Positions 21,695-33,228 of a stretch of 64,000 nucleotides of DNA are shown one piece after another. The notes beneath the pieces are model-generated. The model did no database searches and had not been told where the DNA came from. It saw nothing but the letters and a program-made list of their open reading frames with translations. The first letter of the stretch is position 1; every line of letters begins with the position of its first letter. The stretch covers positions 41,063,701-41,127,700 of the forward strand of contig CM046451.1 in the NCBI GenBank assembly GCA_025506515.1, in the 5' to 3' direction. The translations under genes were made by a program, and so were the position numbers. Source of the DNA: Flaveria trinervia. Lineage: Eukaryota > Streptophyta > Magnoliopsida > Asterales > Asteraceae.

Positions 21695-24600
21695 CTACTT
21701 CCCAACAATGAGTCTGTATGACTCCCTTGTATAGGCCTCAAGGAAGGTGATCTGTTCCTCCATGGTAATTTCTTCAGCTCCTCCTTCAAAAAGTGATTCT
21801 GGCTCATAATATTTAGATAGGTATTTGACCTGTTTCCCATTTTGAGTTCCACAGTTGTTATAACTCTATAAGCAAATTCATCATGGGTGATTACCCTCTA
21901 AGAACAACTGGAGCACATTCTTTCTGACTTCCTCAAGCCTCTTATATACTAACCCTTTTTTCACCATTTTATTTTCTAGCATCTTCTGTGGGGTCAGGTT
22001 AGCTTTATAGGCTTTCTTGAAGTCATCTAGGTTTTCCCAGGGTGATACTACAAAGACCAATGAGATCACTTCATCTACAATCTTCTTCACTTGGCCAATG
22101 TATCTCTGTGGAATGTTTTTCTTGTGAATCCTATGAGACACCCTGGGATCAGGCCAAATCCTCACTCTCTCCTTTTGATATTGAAATGTATGTTTAGGAG
22201 TGTATAATCTGAGAGCATGCTTCTTCATGTTGATGATTGAAGATGTGGCAGCATATGCTTTGTCAACCCTCCTCAATAATTCCTCATCATGTTGCTTGTG
22301 AAGCTCTTCTTCTTCTAGCTTCACTTTCACAATTTGTCTTTGAGTTTCAGGAGTAATTGTTGGAGAGTGACTTGTGGCCTTCGGCAACTATATAACAGCT
22401 GAGAGTGGCCGCCTATCTCATCTTCATCATTATCTTCGTCATCTTCTTCTAGCCTCAGTACCCTTTTCTTCCTCTTCTGGGGTACTTCATCGGCTGCTGG
22501 TTTTGAGGGTAGAGGAGTTGGTTTGGTGGGTTGTGGTTATGATGGTTTTGGTGTGGGAATGTTGACAGGCTGTTCTAGCATTCTGGATGTGAGGTCGGCT
22601 TTAGATTGCTTGACTAGTTCAGTCCTGCTCCCAACACCAGCTTCGTTTAAGGCTTCAATAACCAATCCTTTTGTGTATTCTTCAGACGAACAAATCTTGG
22701 TGGTTATTGCCAAGATGTTGTTCCTGGACCATGCCTTGATCTCAATAAATGATCTACCCAGATATTTCGCTATGAACCTGATCATGATCTCTAACCTTTC
22801 CCTTTCAACACATCATAACTTGCCCATCTATCTTAGATTTCTTCAATCTCTAGTCTTCTAATTTCTGAGTCAAGTTTTTCAGTGTCCTGGCCTTGCCTAA
22901 ACAACTGATCAATGATGTTATCCATTGATCGGCTGTGTTCGGCATCAGCCTTCTTCACCATTGTCTCCAAGTCAGTCTCATTCGCATTCTTCCTTTTCTT
23001 GTATGTGACATGAAAGTCTTTAGTACTTTCAGTCACTTTCTCCATGTCAGCATCCTTCACCTTCTCCTTTTCAGTTTCTTTCCTATCTGCCATCCTCTTT
23101 CTTTTTTCTTTCACTGACTGAATCTCCCCCTTTTTGGTTGCATTGGTTGCAAGGGTTTGATTGACAGAAAGCCTTTTGCTCACAGCATCCTCTATCATGG
23201 GTTGTATAACTAAGGGAAGCCTCTCATCAAGGGTTTTAAGGACCATATCAGTGATAGTTGATGTGATGAGAGGTAAGGAATGTTGAAAGATAGCAGCTAT
23301 TTGCTCAGGGGGGTTCTGTCCCTGAGAAATAGTGCTAGAAGCAGAGGCAGGTGGCTGAGTGTTTTGGAGTGGCTCAGTGTATGGGAGACCTTCAGATGAA
23401 GGTGCCATCTGTGGGTTTGAGGGGTAGATGGTCTTTGATCCTGAGAAATGTTGGCAAGCAGTCTTTGAGTCTGCTCACCTCATCCTCGAGGATGGTGTTT
23501 TGGGCTAAAACATCATAAAAGAAGCCAGGTCATCATCAGTGTTTACTGAATCACCTGACCTCCTGATAGAATCAGGATGAACATGCTCTGAGTGTAGATC
23601 AGTAGTAGCATGTGCCCCTTGGTCATGGTACTGGGGACTTCTAGCCTCAAGACCATATCCTTCATCAGCAGTTGCCTCTGGTGAGGTCTTATGAATGTTA
23701 CCAACTTCAGCCTGATCATATGCTAAAGCAGGAGAAGTGGCAGCCTCACCAGAAATTCGAATCTCCATTTCTACACCTGGAGATTGAATATGGTAACCCC
23801 TGTGCTGTGGGGTGTCAGAAGCACTTTGGTCCTCCCCTTTAATGGTTGAGCTATCCCAGTTGTGATTGGTATCTGGGAGAAGGTGAGGAGTGCAACTGAG
23901 TTAGCACTTTGGCAATTACGATGGTAGGACTTTGGGGGCGGTTACAGTGGGAGAGGGTGTGAAGGCAGTATGCACCCGGGGAGAGTGGTGCGTTTCAATG
24001 GAAACCTCCTCAAGTGAGGAAGGTTCCAGATGTATAGGTGCCCCGAAGATGGTTGCTACAGGCTCCTGTTGAGAGGAAACCTGAGCGGTTGAGGGTGAGT
24101 GAGTCCGTGTATCTACTGGGGGGTTATGACCAGTAGATATAACGTGCGTTTGTGTTGCAGGGGCATCCTCAGGGGACTCATTTCCCTGAGTAGCCTTTTT
24201 GGCTTTCTTGTGTTTGGGTTTGGTGGGGACAAAAGATTTGGAGGTGGTGGCTGTGGGTTCCATTGCGTGGGTTTTCGCAGTTTGGCAGCCAGTTTGAGTG
24301 ACTGGTCTGAGTTGTGCCTGGAGTATACTTCAGGCAATACAACCGTGGCAGGGACTCCAAGGCCAACAGTCCCTCAGCTTTCAGCTGGTTTACTATAATG
24401 GCCATTAGGAACGAGGATATATATCCATCGGTTAGCTATGGCTTGGAGGCCATATCCTTGAGTTCAAGAAATAATATTTCAGAAAAATTTAAGTGTTGTT
24501 GGTCAAGGATAGAGATAATACCTGCTGCCACCTCGTCGACATTTGATCCCAAGAAGAAGTCTTAGGAGCTAAGCATACATTCACCATATGAAAAATTAGT

Positions 24601-24999
24601 CGTTCCGCATCATGGAAATGTTTCTTCAGGATGGTAGAGGCACTAAGGTTACCCTGGTATCCTAGTTGGGCAAATGATAGATCAGTGGTGCCCTTTGGAT
24701 ACCCAGTGGGGAAAGTGGCATCATCCAGTTGTAGGGTTTGTCGAAGGATTTCTGGAGTGATGACCACCTGACGATTGTTGACGAACGACTGGAGAGAGTC
24801 GGTGTCATTCTCCCCGGTGACGAGGGTGACGTTCTCCAGAACTCTGGAGGGATTCGGCATGAATGGTAGGATTTAGAAGGAAAGCCGTTTTGTATGGAGA
24901 GTTGATCATTAGATCAATGGCATTATCAAATTTTGTCCAGAAGGGTGATTTAGTAAGGTAAGCAACACAGTTGTGTCGTGGTTTAAGCTTGTTCGCCAT
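21695..24999 (-). pseudogene. Third ORF (aORF) of element 2
   Basis: The start ATG at 24997-24999 (MANKLKPRHNCVAYL) parallels element 1, and the tail ESYRLIVGK ends at 21695. Segments in order: N-terminal domain (24999-24489), Pro/Thr/Gln-rich middle (24263-23505), Lys-rich and helical part (23408-22833), a conserved MIRFIAKYLGRS block (22785-22700) and C-terminal segment (22387-21881). Breaks occur near 24860, 24480, 24270, 23500, 22830, 22520 and 21870. It fixes where element 1 is shifted and vice versa, so both derive from one long intact gene of about 1,100 codons. No membrane segment seen. Confidence 0.8.
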
Positions 25000-25065
25000 T
25001 GATGTGAGAGAAGTTCTAAGTTTTTGAACGTTAGGTTTGAGATGATGAAGCTTTGTAAGACAAGG

Positions 25066-25073
25066 TATTTATG
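25066..25073 (-). promoter_or_regulatory. Degraded TATA box ahead of the element 2 aORF
   Basis: CATAAATA on the minus strand, 66 bp before the ATG, at the place where element 1 has TATAAATA. The T-to-C change would weaken it. Confidence 0.45.
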
Positions 25074-25731
25074 GGTAGGGTTATAAAGCACTGAAGGTTT
25101 GGTATGAGTCATCAGTAGTTTTTAGCGACTGATGACGTGGGATTAACCTTCAGAGGTTGAAACAACTGAAGTCTTGGTTGTAGGCATCCATAGTTATAAA
25201 ACTACTGAAGACCATGGTTTTAGCTTCAGCTGTTGGAAACAGCTGATAATGTGGTGTTAGTCATCAGTAGTTGTGAACTACTGAAGACATGGTTTTGTCA
25301 TCAGTTGTTGTAAACAGCTGACGACGTGGTATTAGTCATCAGTAGTTGTGAAATTACTCAAGACGTGGTTTTGTCATCAGTTGTTTTAAACAGTTGACGA
25401 CGTGGTATTAGTCATCAGTAGTTGTGAAACTACTGAAGACGTGGTTTTGTTCAGTTGTTTAAGATGAAGCAGCAGTTTTTAGAAACAACTGAAGAGAAAA
25501 TTCTCATCAGTAGTTTTCGTCAATTCATAGCTTTTCAGCTGTTTCATACTGTCCTCAACACTTACTCATCAGTCTTTTTGGTTTTTGTTCAGTTTTTTCA
25601 TAGGACGTCAGTACTTATCTGTTTGTACTTATATCAGTAGTTATCAGTTCTTGTAACAGAATCAGTACTTATTTGTGATATGGTTACAATGATCATCAGT
25701 ACTTATTTACTGAGATCATCAGTAGTTATCC
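25074..25731 (-). repeat. Palindrome-rich spacer between pol and aORF (element 2)
   Basis: CATCAGTAGTTGTGAAACTACTGAAGAC-like units recur four to five times (25130-25460), each able to fold on itself through CAGTAGTT/AACTACTG. Equivalent to 11071-11756 of element 1. Confidence 0.8.
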
Positions 25732-27554
25732 TTATTCTAGCTGCAGCATACCAAGCCTTAACACTAGGTTTTGGAAAGTCGAACTATCCAAAGGCTTAGT
25801 AAAAATGTCTGCATGCTCATTAGCACTAGGCACAAACTTTGGATCAATCAGACCTTTTTCAAAACACTCCCTAATAAAATGATGTCTAATATCTATATGT
25901 TTGGTCCTAGAGTGCTGGACAGGATTCTTGACAATGCAAAGAGCTGAAGCACTATCCATTAATAATGGAGTCTTAGTCTCTGTAATGCCATAATCCAAAA
26001 GTTGGTTCTGAAGCCAGAGTACCTGAGAAGTACAGCTTGCAGAAGCAATGTACTCTGCTTCAGTAGTGGATGTAGCAACAGATGTTTGTTTCTTACTCTG
26101 ACAAGAAACCAAACAGCTGCCTAGGAATTGACATCCACCAGAAGTTGACTTTCTGGTTAACTTAAACCCTGCATAGTCACTATCAGAAAAAGCAACCAAT
26201 TTGCAAGAGTGTCCAGTGGAATACCATAAACCTAGAGATTGTGTACCTTGCAGATATCTAAATCCTTTTGACTGCAATCAAGTGAGACTCTTTAGGAGCA
26301 GCCTGAAATCTAGCACAAACACATGTTGCAAACATGATATCAGTCTAGAAGCTGTTAAGTACATCACGGACCCAATCATACATGTGTAAATGTTTCATCA
26401 ACAACTTTACCTTTCTGATCTGCATCCAGTGTGTGGTGTGCACATGGGAGTAGAACAGGCTTACAATTTTGTAAATCAAACTTATTCAAAAGATCTTTTG
26501 TATATTTAGACTGATGAATGAAAGTCCCATCAGCCTTTTGTTTGATTTGCAATCCTAGAAAGAACTGTAATTCTCCCATTGCATTCATTTCAAACTTCTT
26601 ATGCATTAAATTGGTAAAGTCATAACATAACTGGAGATCAGAGGATGCAAAAATAATATCATCAACATAATTTGAACAAGTAGCTTATGTTGATCCACCT
26701 TCTTAATGAATAAAGTTTTATCTATGGAGCCTCTAGTGAAATTATTTTGAAGAAGAAAATTTGATAATGTCTCATACCAGGCTCTAGGAGCTTGTTTCAA
26801 CCCATAAAGAGCCTTATCAAGCTTGTATACCCAATCTGGATGTTTATTATCCTCAAAACCTGGTGGTTGACACACATAAACCTCTTCTTTTATTTTACCA
26901 TATAAAAATGCACTTTTAACATCCATTTGAAAAACTTTAAAATTGTGAAATGCAGCATAGGCTAAGAACAATCTAATTGCCTCCAGTTTGGCTACAGGGG
27001 CAAAGGTCTCATCATAATCAATACCTTCTTCTTGTGAAAACCCCTGAACAACCAGTCTGGCCTTGTTCTTAACAATAAGCCATTTTCATCTGTTTTGTTC
27101 CTAAACACCCATTTAGTGCCTATTGCACTTACCTGGGGGTTAGAAACCAGTTCCCACACTTGTTGTTTCTTGAACTGAAGTAGCTCAAGTTGCATGGCTT
27201 CTACCCATCCATTGTCTGTCAAAGCAACATGATAGTTCTTTGGCTCTTGCTGACTGATGAAGAGAGCATAGAAGCACAAGTTAGACAATTGACTTCTGGT
27301 TGAGAGGCCAGCATTGATACCACCAATGATTTGAGACATGGGGTGATTCTTCTGCTCTTGGTGCATAATAAGATCAGTGCAAGTGTTTGAAGCCGGTTCA
27401 GCATTAGCAAATGTTGATTCAGATTCTTGAAACCAACTATTAGATGGCAAATCAAATGATGTAGAGGAATCAGAAATCTCATTAGCACTTGTTGTGGATG
27501 GAGCTGCTGAAGGTACAGGAACATCAAGTTTAGCAGACTCAGGAAGTTGGTCAT
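25732..27554 (-). pseudogene. Reverse transcriptase and RNase H of element 2
   Basis: RNase H (26277-25732) retains SDSDYAGFK, the AEYIASASC helix and the ADIFTKPL...GMLQLE end. RT (27450-26376) retains [11 protein letters not shown] and [11 protein letters not shown]. The bases for YVDD lie near 26660-26672 but a lost T puts them out of frame with the preceding segment. Other breaks occur near 27080, 26600, 26390 and 26270. The piece at 27554-27219 is the integrase-RT linker. Confidence 0.88.
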
Positions 27555-29031
27555 GAACTTGAAAAGGTGAGTACTGATATCATCATCATCTTAAGTACCA
27601 CCAGGTGGAAGACTTGCTGCAGAAGATGATTTATCCACATGATCTGCAACAGCTGAGTTTGATAAGGAGCATATTGCAGTATGTCCAGATCAAACAAGTC
27701 CACAGGGTTTTGTGGAATTTATCCTTAGAGATTCATTGAATTTCACATGCAAGGTTTCTTCGACTATCTTTGTTTTGCAGTTGAAGACCCTGTATGCCTT
27801 GCAAGTGGATGAATAACCTACAAAATACCCTGCATCAACTTAGGATCAAATGTGGAGTTGACCCTTTGTGTTGAGAATGAAACAAGGACATCCAAAGACT
27901 CTGAAGAATGAAATCAAGGGAGCCAAATGATGTAGAGCTTCATATGGAGTCTTCATCAACCTCTGATTTACTAACACTCTATTCTGGACATAGCACTGTA
28001 TGACAGCTTCAGATCAAAGGCCAAAGGCAAACCAGAGTCAGCCAACATGGACCTTGCAGCTTCAATAAAGTCCTATTCTTTCTCTCCACAACTCCATTTT
28101 GTTCTGGAGTCCTTAGGATGCTAAATTCCTTTTGATTCCTTTTGAAAGATAAAAATCATCAGTGTATGGTTTTGAATCAGTACCATTGTCACTCCTTATA
28201 CACTTGACTGGTAGGGAATACTGCTTCTCAACATACAGCACAAAGTTTATAATCTTCTGAGCAACCTCATCTTTTGAATGTAGAAAGAAAGTCCATACGA
28301 ATCTGGAGTAATCATCCACAATTACCAGACAGTATTTCTTCTTTGCCATGCTCATCATTCTCACAGGACCAAATAAATCCATGTGCAGTAACTGCAAGCA
28401 GGCAATGGACTTAGGTTCTTCAATGAGAGGGAATGAGACTTTGTGATGTTTCCTTTCAAACAAGCAGTGCAGGCTTCATCATAGTGGAACTCCTTGATTG
28501 ATAACCCTCTCACTAAACGATTGTTGATCAGCTGATTCATGTTTCTGAGATTGACATGACCCAGCCTTCTATGCCATAGTTTAGATTCCTGAAGAGAGGC
28601 TTTGGAGAATAGGCATGGATGACCCTTCAATTCAATCTTCTTTGACAAATCCAAGGCATACACTCTTCCAATCCTATGGCCTTCAGGAGAGTATGTTCAT
28701 CCATAACCTTGTCAATCAGCCTCAGAACTTGGGAAGACAGAATCCTGCAATTCTGGCTTGTGAAAAGTGCAACATGCCCGTTATCACACATCTGACGCAC
28801 TCAGCAGATTATACTTGAGATTCTCCACATGGTTGACATCATCAAACCTGATTTGTCCATTAGACACATATCCTTTCCCAATGATGTAACTTCTGGCATC
28901 ATTTCCAAATGAAACAAATCCCTTCTTTCCTTGAGAGTATTCATTAAGAAGAGAACTGCCCCAGTCATATGCATTGATCCTCTATAGTCCACATACCAGA
29001 TGCTCCTTTGGCATGTTGAAGAACCCTGCAT
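27555..29031 (-). pseudogene. Protease and integrase of element 2
   Basis: The pre-integrase block LWHRRLGHVN lies near 28560 and CTACLKGN near 28480. The integrase core has DLFGPVRMMS near 28370 and SDNGTD near 28180, where element 1 has SDNGTE. The PEQNG region near 28100 is out of frame. The protease site near 28990 reads YVDYRGSMHMTG, so the catalytic DSG has become DYR and the enzyme is dead. Confidence 0.85.
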
Positions 29032-29040
29032 AAAAGAAAA

Positions 29041-31909
29041 CTAGTTAGATGTTGAGACCCAAACCTTTTTGGTTTTGTGTCTGTTTTCATCAACAGATGC
29101 AACCATAACTTGTTTCTTATGATTAACAGCTGAAGAAGGAGATGGTGCTGAAATGGATTCCTTAGATTTGGGCTTGGAATGCCTTTTCAGTGATTTGATC
29201 ACCGGTGCATCTAGCTGGTTAACTCTCCCCAACAAATGCTGAACCATCATAACAAGTTGTGTCTGATTTGTAGCCAAAGCTTTCAGCTCTTGTGACATCT
29301 CAGTACTTGTGTTTGAAGAGTTCCTGTGATCCACCATTTCCTCCTTAAAATTAACAGACTTGGTTTGATGTTTATCATGAGGAGCACCATCAACTGTTTT
29401 ATGATGAACTTATCCTTCTTTTTGAATTTGGTTGAAGGCTTGGGTTTATCACAATGGAATGATGCGGTACAAACTGGTCTCAAACTCAGTTTTCATTTCA
29501 TCCATCTGGATTTTGATGAGCTTATCTCTGTTGAGTTTGGAACCCTTTCTATACCAACATTCATCTGAAAGATGATTGAATTTACTACATATTTCACATG
29601 GCTTATTCTTCATCTTGGATTGATCAACTGCTGATGAGGAAACTACTGAAGGTGTGCTCTTTAGTACTTTCCTCCTTTCAGTAATTTTGTTCAGTACTGA
29701 AGAATCTGTAACAACTGAAGAGTTGTTCTTAGCTGTTTATTGTTAACAGTTGTTAATACATTTATTTAAGCTGATTTGAAATGCTTTTCAGTTGTTGTAA
29801 CTTGCCCTTCAGTACTTAAGTTACTTTGAGGGACAACATCTGAAATACGCAGCTTCATGTGCTTATCAGTACTAAGCCCATCAGCCAATTGACTTGCTGA
29901 GGTATCAACCCTTATTTCATCTTGTGATTTTGGGAGATCACTTGTGGATGATGGACATGATAATGTGGTTTGGAGATTGCTTTCACTTTCAGATTTTACT
30001 ATTGGTTTTGGAGTAAAATTGTTGGAGGTGCAATATGGTTATAACCAATTCCAAACTTCATATTCGAAGCAGATTGCTTACTGAGCAGCATTTCAAATCC
30101 CTTGCAGGATGACACCCAGCGGTCACACTCATCTTGGGTAACTGCAAGTTTTTCTTTGAGTTCCTTATGGTTCTCAAGAATGAACTCTAGCTTAGCCTTT
30201 TCATCATTTAATTGGCATTTAAGCTTATAAATCTCATCATCTTTGTCCTTAAGGACAGACTCATATTTAGCTTTTCTTATGGAAATACTTTGCTCAAGCT
30301 CTAGATTTTGATTGATTACACCTACATTTGCTTCTCTAATAGAGACAAATGCATCTATGCAAGATTCAGAACAAAGCTTGGCCTTAGCCTCAGAAGATAC
30401 CTTGGTTACCTGTGAAGAAGATGCATTGGAGCAAGAACTCTCAGTAGATTCTAGGGCCATGAGAGCTAGATTCCCAAAAGGATGTTCACCACCATGTTGA
30501 CCATCACCAGTAAATAATTGCTCAGTACCAGAGAGATCATCTGGTAAACTGCTCCAATCAACATTACCAGGGGTGAAAAAGCTGTGATGAGGTTGTGAAT
30601 GAGATGGTAGAGGCTCAGGTAATGCTTGCGGTTGTTGTGCAGTAGGAACTTGAACTGGATTTGGCTGAGGCATGTAATAGCAGGGATACGGATATGACAT
30701 TGAACCCTGAGGGACAAAATATGCAGGTGAAACAGGTTGTGAATGATGACCAGAAGTAGCAGGTTGTTGCCCCCTGTTTTGTGGAAAAGTGCTTGGAAAA
30801 GTCACAAAGGGTGCAGAGGAGTTAGATCCAGATGATCTACACTCTCTTGCAAAGTGTCCAAGCCTTTGTCATTTATGACACCTCAACTTACTCTTGTCAA
30901 AACCAACTTTGGTTTTGCCAGAGAGTCCTGGAAATTTCCTGCCAGTCCTCTTGTAGAACTTCTGAGATCTAATATTAATCAAGGCAATTTGGCTCAGAAT
31001 ATCCATCTCTTCTAGATCATCATCAGCTATTCCTTTCAAATCATCCATGATAAAACATAAATTGTCACTATTACAGCCTGAGTGACTATCAACACCAACA
31101 AATGCATGATTTGATCTGTTTGAAGAGAAATCTATATGCTCATCATAATTACTTTTCAGATACTGCATATTCTAACTCATGACCAACCAAGGCAGTGTTC
31201 CCTATTACAAAGTCATCAGTGAGCTTTCCTGATGATGCCAGTTTCCTTTTCTGCTCTATCTCTCTCTCAAATGTAAGCAGTTTCCCATGAAGTTGGGTGA
31301 GAGATATTTTATCCAGATTTGCACTGGAACGTAGGACAATAGTGTATGTGTCCCATCTCTCAGGCAGTGATCTAAGGAATCTGTTGTTCATCTGGCTATT
31401 GGTATATGCATGTTTGACCATTTTTAGCTCAAGATCAAACAGGAAAAACACTCAAACTGTTGAGTCAGTGTCTCACCCTTTCTATGAGAGAATGTTTCCT
31501 ATTGTTGGGCAAGGATTTCTCTGTTGTTTGCTAAGACCTCATCAGTTCCACCGAATTGTTCCTTTAGTGCATTCCAGAGGTCATGAGCAGTTTCATGATG
31601 CATAAGCCCTGAATAGATTTCATTCGGCAGTGCCATGGCCAGAATTCCATGGGCTTTAGCATCAATCTCAAACAGTTTCCGATCTTCATCTAAGTATTGT
31701 TCCTTCTTCTTCGGAACCATTTGATTGGTTTCCAAATTGTTCACCATAGGCTTATGTGGACCATGTACCACTGATGTCCAACAACCTGAACTATTAACAG
31801 ATAGGTGATGAAGCATTCTTTGTTGCCATATGTTATACTCCGTCCTAACCAACATCGGAGGCTTGGTTGCAGAACCGGTATTGTGAGGGTCATTAGAAAG
31901 AGTAGTCAT
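29041..31909 (-). pseudogene. gag of element 2
   Basis: Start ATG at 31907-31909 (MTTLSNDP). Capsid core to 31499, continuation 31451-31149, zinc-knuckle region near 30870, then a Pro/Gln-rich and Lys/Glu coiled-coil segment open from 30805 to 29999. The tail with the second knuckle and a LysLys-rich stretch (about 29600-29041) is broken by several shifts. An upstream in-frame ATG (31919-31921) exists, but alignment with element 1 favours 31909. Confidence 0.82.
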
Positions 31910-32120
31910 TCTCAGATTCAACCAAAATCAATTAAGTTTTAACAGATTTAGAATAGAACACAACAGATCAAATAGAACCAAGAGAAAACAGAAAGCAATA
32001 AAACGAAAGAAGCAAAAATACAATTTAACTATAACCAATTCTTGCAAATATGCCAATTCAATCAAATGCAGATATCGATTAGCAGTTTCAATGATCAATA
32101 GTTAGATCGATCAATGATTA

Positions 32121-32136
32121 ACCGGCTCTGATACCA
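32121..32136 (-). other. Primer-binding site of element 2
   Basis: Minus-strand TGGTATCAGAGCCGGT, two bases from the LTR end; initiator tRNA-Met type. LTR-terminal CTGATCC faces GGTATCAG, as in element 1. Confidence 0.9.
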
Positions 32137-32138
32137 AT

Positions 32139-33030
32139 TGTTAGGATCAGTGATCTACGTTTGATTGATTAGAGAGTATTGCAGTAGAATTCAAACAACG
32201 AATTAGACAATTCATAAGAATACAGTTGATATTCAAAGTAAGAACAAACGATTATAGAAAGAATTCTGCAAATCACATATTTTATTCAATACGCGCTTTC
32301 GTGGTGGCAAAATGTCACACTTACAATCCGATCAATCATCCCTTATATAAGAATGTCATGGTGGAACATTCCTTATATAGGAGATGTGACGTCTACTGAT
32401 GTCATTTGATAGTGACATCTAACATGATTATTCAAACTGCTGAAAGTTAACACAACTATTGAAGATGTCAAAACAGCTAACATCTTCTTACAAAAATACT
32501 AAGTGTTAACTGTCACTACAACTACTGAAAAGAAACTACTGAAACTACAATGACTGAAGAACATGCTCTTCAGTCGTTTTACAAATACTGAAACAAAAAG
32601 AAAACTACTGAAAGGAAACCATCACAACAACTGAAGAATGCTTCTTCAGCTGTTGTAACAAACTCTGAAGGCTTTAGTACTTGTACTTGAACTTCAGCTG
32701 TTGTTATCAGGTGATGTCTTCAGTCTTTGTACTTCAGCTGTTGATCTTCAGTACTTTAGTCTTCAGCTGTTGATCTTTAGACTTTGGTCTTCAGCTGTTG
32801 AAGTCTTCAGTACTTTATTCTTCAGCTGTTGATCTTTAGACTTTGGTCTTCAGCTGTTGAAGTCTTCAGTACTTTAGTCTTCAGCTGTTAAAGTCTTGAG
32901 TACTTTAGTCTTCAGTTGTTGAAGTCTTCAGACTTTTTAAAACAGCAGATCAAGTCTTCAGAATTTGATGTGATGTCTGTGGGACTTAGAGGTTTTTCTG
33001 ATCAAGCTCATTGGTTCTTTTGGTCCAATA
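32139..33030 (-). repeat. 5' LTR of element 2
   Basis: Same length as the 3' copy. Its first bases read TATTGGACC instead of TGTT, a terminal TG-to-TA change, while the ATCCT duplication next to it is intact. Confidence 0.93.
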
Positions 33031-33228
33031 ATCCTTATGAATATCAATCATCCAGTTCATAATAATCTTACCTTCACACTTGTTCTCACAAGTCTGAACG
33101 ACTAGGGACATTTAGAGTAAGCAATTTACTCATGGATTAAACATGCTAAATTGAAATATTAATTGAAACATTATAACCAAATAATTTTCTTCAAATAATA
33201 AATAGTTCCACATATCCAAATACAAAAT

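Larger units (their letters stand above)
20584..33030 (-). mobile_element. Element 2: full-length Sirevirus-type copia retrotransposon
   Basis: LTRs 20584-21475 and 32139-33030, both 892 bp, with perfect ATCCT duplications at 20579-20583 and 33031-33035. Same gene order as element 1 and recognisably the same family in gag, pol and aORF, but in opposite orientation and with diverged LTRs. Inserted in the 3' internal part of element 3. Several frameshifts in pol and aORF. Confidence 0.95.
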
